From Bacteroidales bacterium UBA1756 (GTDB lineage: Bacteria; Bacteroidota; Bacteroidia; Bacteroidales; WCHB1-69): a stretch of 64,000 bases of DNA. Of the stretch, positions 1-7,554 are shown in pieces. The notes under the pieces were generated by a model. The model was not told the origin of the DNA. It was given only the letters and a program-made list of their open reading frames with translations, and searched no databases. Made by a program: the position numbers and the translations under genes. The stretch spans positions 1 through 64,000 of the forward strand of contig DCHI01000007.1 in assembly GCA_002314795.1 (NCBI GenBank). Reading direction: 5' to 3'. Numbering within the stretch: the stretch's first letter is position 1; the number at the start of each line of letters is the position of its first letter.

Positions 1-77
1 TTTTCTTTATGCGAGTAAAGAAAATGAACGAAAAAATGAGACGAACCACCTTGCGACCCCCAGATTGGGGGGCGCAA
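1..77. repeat. two hairpin-forming inverted repeats at window edge
   Basis: Two inverted repeats are visible. Arms 1-9 (TTTTCTTTA) and 16-24 (TAAAGAAAA) match perfectly around a 6-nt loop. Arms 51-61 and 67-77 (TTGCGACCCCC / GGGGGGCGCAA) match at 10 of 11 positions around a 5-nt loop. Either could be a terminator of a gene to the left of the window; no coding sequence is seen here. Confidence 0.45.
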
Positions 78-134
78 AATTTATAACAAACTAATATTCA
101 ATGATTTAAAAATATTACAAAAAATATGTGTCGA

Positions 135-281
135 AGTCAGGAGGCCTGGCAGAATGTATTATGTGGTTCGACGGCTGAGGTCTGCATAGTTTCCTTTTCT
201 TAGGGCTAAAAGGGAACTGCCAGAATAGACAACAGATAGGAGAGGAAGCTTGTCGTAAATCATTTTTATCTCTGAATTTCT
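135..281 (-). pseudogene. remnant of an AAA/DUF4143 ATPase gene
   Basis: The minus strand, read from about 281 leftwards, encodes SEIKMIYDKLPLLSVVYSG followed by SSLLALRKGNYADLSRRTT and an in-frame TAA (plus 159-161), after which YILPGL continues in the same frame. This matches the central part of the intact ATPase at 26085-27290 (KNIYDNYPDLRIVYTGSSLL ... ADLSRR ... YTLPGLSF). The Walker A half, about 110 codons, and the whole C-terminal half are missing, and a stop interrupts what is left. It is therefore a decayed fragment, too short to stand out as an ORF. A pair of 33-bp-offset repeats lies directly upstream, as it does for the two intact relatives in this window. Confidence 0.7.
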
Positions 282-287
282 AAAAAT

Positions 288-339
288 GCACAATAAAATG
301 TGCAATAAATGATAAAAACTGCACTGTAAAATGTGCAAT
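288..339 (-). repeat. pair of 19-bp direct repeats, 33-bp offset
   Basis: Copies at 288-306 and 321-339 (GCACAATAAAATGTGCAAT / GCACTGTAAAATGTGCAAT) differ at two positions and are offset by exactly 33 bp. Each copy contains a small palindrome, GCAC-N8-GTGC. They lie just upstream of the ATPase remnant on the minus strand. Comparable pairs precede the ATPase genes at 27290 and 63836. They are probable operator sites, by inference. Confidence 0.6.
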
Positions 340-364
340 TTCGTTATTTAACATAAACAAATAA

Positions 365-406
365 AAAATCACCGAACAACGATCCATAATGCTGTTCGGT
401 GATTTT
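365..406. terminator. bidirectional intrinsic terminator after metG
   Basis: Perfect 14-bp arms at 365-378 and 393-406 (AAAATCACCGAACA / TGTTCGGTGATTTT), followed on the minus strand by a T-rich run. It lies 32 bp past the metG stop codon. Confidence 0.85.
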
Positions 407-437
407 AAGTATCTTGGATTCGGTCCTGTATGAAAGT

Positions 438-2492
438 CTATTGAACCGTGCTCCCGGGATTTACTTTCTTTTCGGGCTGCATCAGCGACAAACTCCCGTC
501 TGCGTTGGCAGCCATCAGCACCATTCCGTGTGATTTTACACCTTTGATTTCTTTCGGTGCCAGATTGATAAGCATCAGCACTTGCTTGCCGACGAGCGTT
601 TCCGGTTCGTAAAATTCTGCAATTCCGGATACGATTTCGCGGGTATCAACGCCGGTATTGACTTTGAGTTTCAACAGTTTTTTCGTTTTGGGAACGCGTT
701 CTGCTTCCAAAACGGTGACGACGCGGAGGTCCATTTTTTGAAAATCATCGTAACTGATATCCTCTTTGGCGTCAATGGCGGGGGCGTTGGCTAAAGCGTT
801 GGCTTTTTTTGCATCTTCCAATTTCTTCACTTGAGCGGCGACGGCTTCGTCTTCCACTTTCACGAAAAGAAATTCCGCCTGTTCAATCTTAGCTCCCGCT
901 TTCAAAAGGTCGGTGCGGCCGCCGTCTTTCCAATTCTTGTTCTGGAGGTTGAGCATCCGTTGCAACTTTTCGGCTGTGAAGGGCAGGAATGGTTCGCAAA
1001 GGATTGACAGACAGGCACAAATTTGCAAAGAAACGTGCAAAATCGTCTTGACATACTCCGGATTCTCTTTCTGTTTCTTCCACGGCTCTGTTTCGGTGAG
1101 GTACTTGTTGCCGAGACGAGCAAGGTTCATCAGTTCGGCTTGGGCTTCACGGAAACGGTATTTTTCAATGCTTTCCCCAATGCGCTGTGGAAATTCCGCC
1201 ATCTTACTCATCACCTCTTTTTCCAAATCGGTCGTTTCGCCTAATTCAGGAATGATGCCGCCATAATACTTGTGTGTCAGGGCGACGGTGCGGTTGACGA
1301 AGTTGCCAAAAATGGCTAACAGTTCGTTGTTGTTCTTGGCTTGAAAATCACTCCAAGTGAAGTCAGCGTCCTTGGTTTCGGGCGCGATGGAGGTAAGCAT
1401 ATAGCGGAGGGAATCCTGTTTTCCCGGGAACTCTTGCAGGTACTCGTGCAACCAGACGGCCCAGTTGCGCGACGTGGAAATCTTGTCCCCTTCGAGGTTC
1501 AGAAATTCGTTCGCCGGCACGTTTTCCGGAAGAATGTAACTTCCATCGGCTTTGAGCATACACGGGAAAATAATGCAATGGAAAACGATGTTGTCTTTTC
1601 CGATGAAGTGAACCAATTGTGTGTCATCATCTTTCCACCATTTTTCCCAATCGGTGCGTCCCTGTTCCCGGGTCCATTCCTTTGTCGCGGAAATGTAACC
1701 GATAGGAGCGTCAAACCAGACGTAAAGTACTTTTCCTTCGGCTTCGGCGAGCGGGACTTTTACACCCCAGCTGAGGTCGCGGGTGACGGCACGCGGGTGC
1801 AAACCGGCTTCAATCCAAGACTTGCACTGGCCATAAACATTTACTTTCCAGTCATCTTTATGTCCTTCCAAAATCCACTCTTTCAACCAGGGTTCATATT
1901 GATCCAGAGGGAGATACCAGTGTTTGGTCTCTTTCATTACGGGTGGATTTCCACTCAGGGTGGATTTGGGATTGATGAGGTCGGTGGCATTCAGCGTCGC
2001 GCCGCAAGCTTCGCACTGGTCTCCGTATGCTTTTTCATTGTGGCAGTGGGGACATTCTCCGGTGATGTACCGGTCCGCGAGAAATTGCTTGGCCTCTTCG
2101 TCATAGTACTGTTGGGAGGTCTGTTCAATCAGTTTTCCTTCGTTGTACAGTTTGGTGAAATAGGCCGCCGCTGTTTCGTGGTGAGTTGGGTTGGATGTGC
2201 GTGAGTAAATATCAAAGGAAATTCCTAACTCTTTGAATGACTGTTTGATAATATTGTGATAACGGTCCACGATATCTTGTGGTGTCACGCCTTCTTTGCG
2301 TGCTTTGAGGGTGATGGGAACACCGTGTTCGTCGGAGCCGCCCAAGAACAGAACCTCTTTTCCGTTGTTGCGAAGGTAGCGTGCGTAAATGTCGGCGGGA
2401 ACGTAAACACCAGCCAGGTGGCCGATGTGAACGGGACCATTCGCGTACGGAAGGGCCGAGGTAATCGTATAGCGTTTGGGTTCTTTTTTCAT
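438..2492 (-). CDS. metG: methionyl-tRNA synthetase
   Basis: Charges tRNA-Met with methionine in the cytoplasm. The 684-aa product has the class I HIGH signature in YANGPVHIGH near residues 16-25, paired CxxC zinc-knuckle cysteines (CPHC and CEAC) near residues 147-165, and a KMSKS-type loop in the variant form KISTS near residue 337. The C-terminal ~100 residues (DLRVVTVLEAERVPKTKKLL) form an EMAPII/Trbp111-like tRNA-binding dimerisation domain, as in long bacterial MetG proteins. Length and domain order are normal for Bacteroidetes. It is transcribed alone on the minus strand, with a strong terminator after it. ATG at 2490-2492. Confidence 0.97.
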   Translation of the reverse strand: MKKEPKRYTITSALPYANGPVHIGHLAGVYVPADIYARYLRNNGKEVLFLGGSDEHGVPITLKARKEGVTPQDIVDRYHNIIKQSFKELGISFDIYSRTSNPTHHETAAAYFTKLYNEGKLIEQTSQQYYDEEAKQFLADRYITGECPHCHNEKAYGDQCEACGATLNATDLINPKSTLSGNPPVMKETKHWYLPLDQYEPWLKEWILEGHKDDWKVNVYGQCKSWIEAGLHPRAVTRDLSWGVKVPLAEAEGKVLYVWFDAPIGYISATKEWTREQGRTDWEKWWKDDDTQLVHFIGKDNIVFHCIIFPCMLKADGSYILPENVPANEFLNLEGDKISTSRNWAVWLHEYLQEFPGKQDSLRYMLTSIAPETKDADFTWSDFQAKNNNELLAIFGNFVNRTVALTHKYYGGIIPELGETTDLEKEVMSKMAEFPQRIGESIEKYRFREAQAELMNLARLGNKYLTETEPWKKQKENPEYVKTILHVSLQICACLSILCEPFLPFTAEKLQRMLNLQNKNWKDGGRTDLLKAGAKIEQAEFLFVKVEDEAVAAQVKKLEDAKKANALANAPAIDAKEDISYDDFQKMDLRVVTVLEAERVPKTKKLLKLKVNTGVDTREIVSGIAEFYEPETLVGKQVLMLINLAPKEIKGVKSHGMVLMAANADGSLSLMQPEKKVNPGSTVQ

Positions 2493-2581
2493 ATAGGATA
2501 TTGAATTTTAATTGTTTATCTATTAAAAAGAGGATGATCTTTTTCAGCTCACCCTCTCGTATCTTTTATTTATTATTTGTA

Positions 2582-2617
2582 AACTTTACAAACTTGAAGA
2601 ACTTTATAAACTTTACA
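2582..2617 (-). repeat. 9-bp tandem repeat array next to oadB stop
   Basis: Four degenerate 9-bp units of the form AACTTTAYA (plus-strand reading), with one variant AACTTGAAG. The array ends 11 bp from the oadB stop codon (2629-2631). Same family as the arrays at 7471, 20339, 34739 and 41556. Confidence 0.7.
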
Positions 2618-2628
2618 AACTCATTTGA

Positions 2629-3825
2629 CTAATAAAGGAAGCTCAACAAAACGCCCGCTGCGACGGCACTACCGATAACGCCTGCTACGTTCGGACCCAT
2701 TGCGTGCATCAAAAGGTAGTTCGTTTTGTCGTATTTCAAACCTTCCACGTTGGAAACACGGGCACTGTCAGGAACGGCAGATACGCCGGAGTTACCGATA
2801 AGCGGGTTGATTTTGTTCCCTTCTTTTAAGAAAAGGTTGAAGAGCTTGACGAACAAGACACCCGTTGCCGTTGCAATGATGAAAGAAACTGCACCGAGGA
2901 AGAAAATCAACACGGACTTGTAGTTCAAGAAGGTGGAAGCTTGGGTGGAGCAACCAACGGTCAAACCAATGAGGATGGTGACGATATCAATCAACGGGTT
3001 AGCTGCCGTATTGGCCAAACGTTTTGTAACACCACTTTCTTTCAATAAGTTACCAAAGAAAAGCATTCCGAGCAACGGAAGACCTGTGGGAACGATGAAG
3101 GCGGTGAGGAGGATACAAAGAATAGGGAAGAGAACTTTTTCTCTGTGGGTGACGGCACGCGGAGGACGCATCTTGATGACGCGTTCTTTGTCGGTGGTCA
3201 GCCAGCGCATAATCGGGGGCTGGATGACGGGGACGAGTGCCATATACGAATAAGCAGAAATGGCGATGGCACCCATCAAACTCGGTGCTAACTTGGATGA
3301 AATAAAGATAGCGGTAGGACCATCAGCGCCACCGATGATACCGATAGCACCTGCTTCCATCGGGGTGAATCCAAGGTGCAATGCGATGATGTAGGCACCG
3401 AAAATACCGAATTGTGCGGCAGCACCGATCAGAATCAGTTTCGGATTGGAAATCAAGGCGGAGAAATCGGTCATAGCACCAATCCCCAAGAAAATCAACG
3501 GGGGATAGAAACCTTTTAACACACCGAAATACAGATAGTTAAGAACGGCACCGTTTTCATAGACGCCTACTTGCAAGCCGTCGGTGAAAGGAATGTTACC
3601 TACGATGATACCGAATCCGATAGGAATCAAAAGCATCGGTTCGTACTCTTTTACAATGGCCAAACCGATGAAGAAAGCACCAATCAGAATCATAATGATG
3701 TTTCCTAATTCGGCGTTGGCGAAACCGGTATAGCTCCAAAATTGCTGGATACCGCCGACGAGACTGTTCATAAATCCGCTGCTTGCTTCCAATTTCAACA
3801 AGCCGGAAAGAATGAGACTATTCAT
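2629..3825 (-). CDS. oadB: Na+-translocating decarboxylase, beta subunit
   Basis: Integral membrane subunit that couples decarboxylation of a biotin-bound carboxyl group (from methylmalonyl-CoA or oxaloacetate) to Na+ export. The 398-aa protein is hydrophobic throughout, with about ten membrane segments. It carries the family's conserved stretches VGNIPF, FLGIGAMTDFSALI, GADGPTAIF and NPLIDIVTILIGLTVG, so the Na+-channel core is complete. It follows the methylmalonyl-CoA epimerase gene by 27 bp, which favours methylmalonyl-CoA as the substrate of the complex. The carboxyltransferase (mmdA-like), biotin carrier and small subunits that usually sit between or beside these two genes are absent here. 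It carries a 9-bp repeat array just after its stop. Confidence 0.93.
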   Translation of the reverse strand: MNSLILSGLLKLEASSGFMNSLVGGIQQFWSYTGFANAELGNIIMILIGAFFIGLAIVKEYEPMLLIPIGFGIIVGNIPFTDGLQVGVYENGAVLNYLYFGVLKGFYPPLIFLGIGAMTDFSALISNPKLILIGAAAQFGIFGAYIIALHLGFTPMEAGAIGIIGGADGPTAIFISSKLAPSLMGAIAISAYSYMALVPVIQPPIMRWLTTDKERVIKMRPPRAVTHREKVLFPILCILLTAFIVPTGLPLLGMLFFGNLLKESGVTKRLANTAANPLIDIVTILIGLTVGCSTQASTFLNYKSVLIFFLGAVSFIIATATGVLFVKLFNLFLKEGNKINPLIGNSGVSAVPDSARVSNVEGLKYDKTNYLLMHAMGPNVAGVIGSAVAAGVLLSFLY

Positions 3826-3852
3826 AAAAAAATCTTCTATTAGTTAATAATC

Positions 3853-4263
3853 TTATTTGTTCGGATTTTCGCAAAGTTCGGTCAGAACGCCGCACGTGCT
3901 CTTCGGGTGGAGGAAGCCGATTTGAAGTCCTTCAGCTCCGGCGCGGGGGGCTTTGTCAATCAGACGAATGCCCTTTTCTGCAACTTCATTCAGTGCGTTG
4001 GCGGCATCATCCACACAGAAAGCCACGTGATGAATACCTTCGCCCCGTTTTTCAATGAAAGAAGCGATGGTGCTCTCTTCACAAGTGGGTTCCAAAAGCT
4101 CAATTTTGGTTTGTCCAACCATAAAAAAAGCGGTCTTAACCTTTTGGTCGGCCACTTCTTCGGTTGCATAGCACTTCAAACCAAGGATGTTTTCATAATA
4201 AGGAATTGCATCTGCCAAACTCTTTACAGCGATGCCAATGTGTTCAATATGTGATATTTGCAT
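3853..4263 (-). CDS. mce: methylmalonyl-CoA epimerase
   Basis: Interconverts (R)- and (S)-methylmalonyl-CoA in the succinate-propionate pathway. The 136-aa length and vicinal-oxygen-chelate fold signature are typical: HIEHIGIAVKSLADAIPYYE at the N-terminus with a metal-binding His, IELLEP in the middle, and GIHHVAFCVDD carrying another metal-ligand His, then FLHPKSTCGVLTEL near the end. First gene of a two-gene unit with oadB. A Bacteroidetes -7 element lies about 30 bp upstream of the ATG (4293-4300). Confidence 0.93.
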   Translation of the reverse strand: MQISHIEHIGIAVKSLADAIPYYENILGLKCYATEEVADQKVKTAFFMVGQTKIELLEPTCEESTIASFIEKRGEGIHHVAFCVDDAANALNEVAEKGIRLIDKAPRAGAEGLQIGFLHPKSTCGVLTELCENPNK

Positions 4264-4292
4264 AATAAATGTATTTGTTCATTTTAAGCGTG

Positions 4293-4300
4293 CAAAGGTA
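4293..4300 (-). promoter_or_regulatory. Bacteroidetes -7 box for mce-oadB
   Basis: TACCTTTG on the minus strand fits TAnnTTTG, 30 bp before the mce ATG. Confidence 0.6.
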
Positions 4301-4371
4301 CTAAAAATATCCTTAGTTTTCACACTCAAGATGAAATTTATCGGGCGCGTTTTGTACCCGTTTCGGGGAGG

Positions 4372-4842
4372 TTAAATGTGGTGGTAGGGTTCCCCTTTTA
4401 AAATCGTCATAGCACGATAAAGTTGCTCTGCGAAAATCAGTCGGGTGAGAATGTGCGGAAAGGTCATCTGCGAAAGTGCAATCTTGTAATTTCCTCGTTG
4501 ATAGACCTCTTCTGAAAATCCGTACGCTCCCCCAATCAGAAAAATCAGTCGCTTCGTCCCACGCACCATCTGTTGCTGGATGAATTGTGAAAAACCAACC
4601 GAAGTGACTTCCTTCCCGTGTTCGTCTAACAGCGTTACAAAATCACTGTTTTCTATTTTTTTTAGAAAAAGTTGACCCTCCTGCTTCTTCTGTTCCTCCA
4701 CCGACAATTTCGTATTTTTCAGATAAGGGATCGCCTCCACTTCAAAGGGAAGGTAGAATTTGATTTTGTTTACGTAGTTCGCAACCGCCGGACTTAGCTC
4801 GGCAGAGTCTTCTTTCCCGATATATATTAGTTTGATTTTCAT
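4372..4842 (-). CDS. rlmH: 23S rRNA pseudouridine-1915 N3-methyltransferase RlmH
   Basis: SPOUT-class enzyme that methylates pseudouridine 1915 in helix 69 of 23S rRNA on assembled ribosomes. The 156-aa protein has the family length and the conserved knot motifs LIFLIGGAYGFSEEV (S-adenosylmethionine loop), LSQMTFPHILTRLIFAEQLY and the C-terminal GEPYHH(I) tail. It sits 40 bp downstream of the glycosyltransferase gene and may share its transcript. Confidence 0.96.
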   Translation of the reverse strand: MKIKLIYIGKEDSAELSPAVANYVNKIKFYLPFEVEAIPYLKNTKLSVEEQKKQEGQLFLKKIENSDFVTLLDEHGKEVTSVGFSQFIQQQMVRGTKRLIFLIGGAYGFSEEVYQRGNYKIALSQMTFPHILTRLIFAEQLYRAMTILKGEPYHHI

Positions 4843-4882
4843 TTATTTACGATAAGATTATCGATTTTGAATCAATGGTGTG

Positions 4883-5626
4883 CTACCATTCAAAAATTCT
4901 GAATTTCCCCAAATGCCATTTTTGCAATCGGTAGCAGATGGAAGTGTGGATGACTCCTAATCCGTACTTCGTGCTGCGGCGGAAATTGATGGATGATGCT
5001 TCCGGAAAATATTTTGTGGGACAGGTGATTTCTGCAATTTCAAAGCCGGCATAGAAAATTTGTGCCAGCATTTGGTTGTCGAAAACGAAATCGTCGGAGT
5101 TGACTTTGTAGTTGATACCTTCCAAAACTTCTCGTGAAAAAGCGCGAAATCCCGTGTGGTACTCTGCTAATTTCTGGTTCATAATGAAGTTCTGAAATGC
5201 TGTCAAACAGCGGTTGAAGAAGTATTTGTAAATCGGCATCCCGCCTTTCAATGCTCCTTTCCCCAAAATTCGTGAACCCAATACAACCGGGTACACTTCG
5301 TTGGCAATCAGATAGCACATAGATTCAATGAGTCGTGGATCATATTGGTAATCAGGGTGCAACATAACTACGATGTCGGCACCAAGTTCCAAAGCTTTGT
5401 CATAGCAGCTTTTTTGGTTGGCACCGTAACCCTTGTTTCGGTCGTGACGAAGAATGTGTTTGATTCCAATCTCTTGAGCCACGGCAATTGTTCCGTCCGG
5501 AGAACAATCGTCCACGAGCACAACTTCATCTACAATGTGGAAAGGAATTTCATTATACGTTTTTTCCAAAGTCTCTTCTGCACGATACGCAGGTAAAACG
5601 ACGCAGATTTTTTTCCCTTTTAGCAT
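4883..5626 (-). CDS. family 2 glycosyltransferase (polyprenyl-phosphate sugar transferase type)
   Basis: GT-A fold glycosyltransferase, 247 aa, resembling bacterial DPM1-like enzymes that transfer a sugar from a nucleotide donor to a membrane acceptor. Visible motifs: CVVLPAYRAEETLEKT at the N-terminus, VVLVDDCSPDGT (nucleotide contact), ADIVVMLHPDYQYDP (DxD-like metal site as HPDYQ), and RAFSREVLEGI. There are no C-terminal membrane segments, so it is probably peripheral. Its ATG overlaps the stop codon of the L,D-transpeptidase gene in the arrangement TAATG (5624-5628), implying translational coupling and a shared role at the envelope. Acceptor and sugar are unknown. Confidence 0.88.
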   Translation of the reverse strand: MLKGKKICVVLPAYRAEETLEKTYNEIPFHIVDEVVLVDDCSPDGTIAVAQEIGIKHILRHDRNKGYGANQKSCYDKALELGADIVVMLHPDYQYDPRLIESMCYLIANEVYPVVLGSRILGKGALKGGMPIYKYFFNRCLTAFQNFIMNQKLAEYHTGFRAFSREVLEGINYKVNSDDFVFDNQMLAQIFYAGFEIAEITCPTKYFPEASSINFRRSTKYGLGVIHTSICYRLQKWHLGKFRIFEW

Positions 5627-7464
5627 TATTTAACGTTATATAAGATATTGTTCTCTTTTCGGTAACAGTCGGGACGGTATTGAACGCATCCGTTTTGCCC
5701 AAGAAAACAGGTGTAATATTCAATGTAAACTGGCATTTTTTCTTTTAAAAAAAGTGTCGTTGGACGGAGAGGACGGTAAAAGACGGTGTCTTCCGGCTTC
5801 ATTTTTTCAAAATATTTGAGTTCTTTTTCTTGCAGTTTTTCAAGATATTCCTGTCCCTCTTCGGACGTCGGGTCGTTGCCCAAAAGAATCATCACTTGTT
5901 CCAACCGTGTGGTGTCATATCCGTTGATGGTCAGCAACTGTGTGGCTAACTCAACAGGCTTTTCCACGCGGACGCAACCGTGACTCAATGTCCGGACGCG
6001 GCGTTTGAACGCACTTTTATTGTTGGTGTCGTGCAAATAGACCGACTCGGAATTCGGAAAACTGAATTTAATCTGCCCTAAGGCATTGAATTTTCCGGAC
6101 TCTTGAAAAACCTGGTACGGAATGTTTTTCTGGTTGACTTTCTTCCAGTCGATGCTTTCCGGCGCGACCTCCTTTTTCGTCCGCAAATCAATGATGTGGA
6201 GTTTCTCCTTTTGGACGGTTGCGGTGTTGCTTCGGACGAACTTGTAGTAGTATTCGTCTTTTAAAATGCTGGCCGGAATTGACCATATCGGGTTGAGTAC
6301 AATGTAGTTAATGTCACTCCGCAACATTGGTGATTCTGTCTTTTGGCTTCGAAGGACGCCATTTCTTCGTATCGTGTCCGCGTCTTTTGGGGCCGGTGAT
6401 TTTCCGCAACAGACACGCATTTTTACGATGGAGTCCCCGTGATGAACCTGCAGGGTGAAATCGGCCGTGTTGACGGCAATGAAGGATGCTCCTTTGTTTT
6501 TTGTTGCGTTCCAACGAAAACGTTCCAAATTGGCCGACAGTTTGTCAATGTAGTAGTCCGGCTGCCGGTTCAGTTCGTTGATGGTTTCTTCGTCAAGGTG
6601 ACGACTGCGAGGAATGGCGCGGTTTTCACGGAACTGATTGATGGCGTTCATCAGTACCGAGCCCAACGTGTCGGACGGTCGGTAATTGTCTGCAATTTCG
6701 CCCGTTACCTTCAACCGTTCACCGATGAGGTGAACATTGGTGGCAACGTGTCCGGAATCGGCGTAAATCATTGGCAACTTGCGAATTCCTTTTTCCTTTA
6801 GTGCCAAATACTTTTTCAGTTCCTTTTGCAAGGCCACGTAATTGGAGTCGGTTGGAATGAGTCCCGTAAGAAATTGCGTGGCGCTTCCGCAGGAACTGAG
6901 CGCCGTCATTGCGAAATCATCCGGAATGCTGTCGGCTTCGAACAGCCATTTCCCTCCGTTTACAACTTTTGGGTCGGTTGCCCCGTAAGCCATTGATTTC
7001 GCATATTTTAGATATGCATCCGTCAACATAATTTCAAAGCGAGCAAGCGAGTCGTATAACGCATCTTCGCCTTCTATTTCAAGGGACTTGATGGCTTTCG
7101 CTTTCTGTGTCAATTTTTCATAAAAGAAAAAGGAAGGTTCAATCCCTTGTTCTTTTGAGTCTGAAAAAAGAGCAAGCAATGAGTCGATGTGCTGCTCCTG
7201 CCAGCCGTTGGCTGTCCAAATCGGTTCGCCTAAGTCGGCATAGAACTGTTTGACGACGTTACAAAAAATCACGTCGTTGCTGTCCAACGACGTGATTTGG
7301 TTTTGTAAGTAAGTGTTGTAGTTTTCGTTATCGAATTGTCTGTAGGATGAAAACCAGTGGGGAGTCTCTTCAACCGGATGATTGTAGCTTCTATCCTTGC
7401 AACTTACCAGCAAGAATAAAAATAAAAACAAAAGCATACCCCAAAAAATCCCTAACCTCCTCAT
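5626..7464 (-). CDS. lipoprotein L,D-transpeptidase, YcbB type
   Basis: Predicted peptidoglycan 3-3 cross-linking or protein-anchoring enzyme outside the inner membrane. The 612-aa product starts with a lipoprotein signal peptide ending in the lipobox LLVSC (Cys22). A long N-terminal scaffold with a putative peptidoglycan-binding region (LGSVLMNAINQFRENRAI) leads into a YkuD catalytic domain: FIAVNTADFTLQVHHGDS, later VYLHDT, and the catalytic SHGCVRVE near residue 490. This order matches the large YcbB/LdtD class rather than small YkuD enzymes. The last ~50 residues after the domain are unusually long and contain three cysteines. Coupled to the downstream glycosyltransferase by a one-base overlap. 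Confidence 0.9.
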   Translation of the reverse strand: MRRLGIFWGMLLFLFLFLLVSCKDRSYNHPVEETPHWFSSYRQFDNENYNTYLQNQITSLDSNDVIFCNVVKQFYADLGEPIWTANGWQEQHIDSLLALFSDSKEQGIEPSFFFYEKLTQKAKAIKSLEIEGEDALYDSLARFEIMLTDAYLKYAKSMAYGATDPKVVNGGKWLFEADSIPDDFAMTALSSCGSATQFLTGLIPTDSNYVALQKELKKYLALKEKGIRKLPMIYADSGHVATNVHLIGERLKVTGEIADNYRPSDTLGSVLMNAINQFRENRAIPRSRHLDEETINELNRQPDYYIDKLSANLERFRWNATKNKGASFIAVNTADFTLQVHHGDSIVKMRVCCGKSPAPKDADTIRRNGVLRSQKTESPMLRSDINYIVLNPIWSIPASILKDEYYYKFVRSNTATVQKEKLHIIDLRTKKEVAPESIDWKKVNQKNIPYQVFQESGKFNALGQIKFSFPNSESVYLHDTNNKSAFKRRVRTLSHGCVRVEKPVELATQLLTINGYDTTRLEQVMILLGNDPTSEEGQEYLEKLQEKELKYFEKMKPEDTVFYRPLRPTTLFLKEKMPVYIEYYTCFLGQNGCVQYRPDCYRKENNILYNVK

Positions 7465-7470
7465 CTAACA

Positions 7471-7551
7471 AACTTTATAAACTTTATGAACTTTACAAAC
7501 TTTACAAACTTTATGAACTTTACAAACTTTATGAACTTTATAAACTTTATA
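7471..7551 (-). repeat. 9-bp tandem repeat array abutting aminotransferase stop
   Basis: Nine consecutive 9-bp units AACTTTATA / AACTTTACA / AACTTTATG on the plus strand; only positions 8 and 9 vary. The array ends three bases before the TGA of the aminotransferase (plus 7555-7557) and extends almost to the ATG of the transpeptidase. Because the unit is three codons long, it gives spurious open frames of K-F-I/V repeats. Confidence 0.9.
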
Positions 7552-7554
7552 AAC

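Noticed and set aside
160..185. tRNA-like GGTTCGA motif
   Set aside because: No acceptor or anticodon stem can be folded, and the DNA is explained by the ATPase remnant on the other strand.
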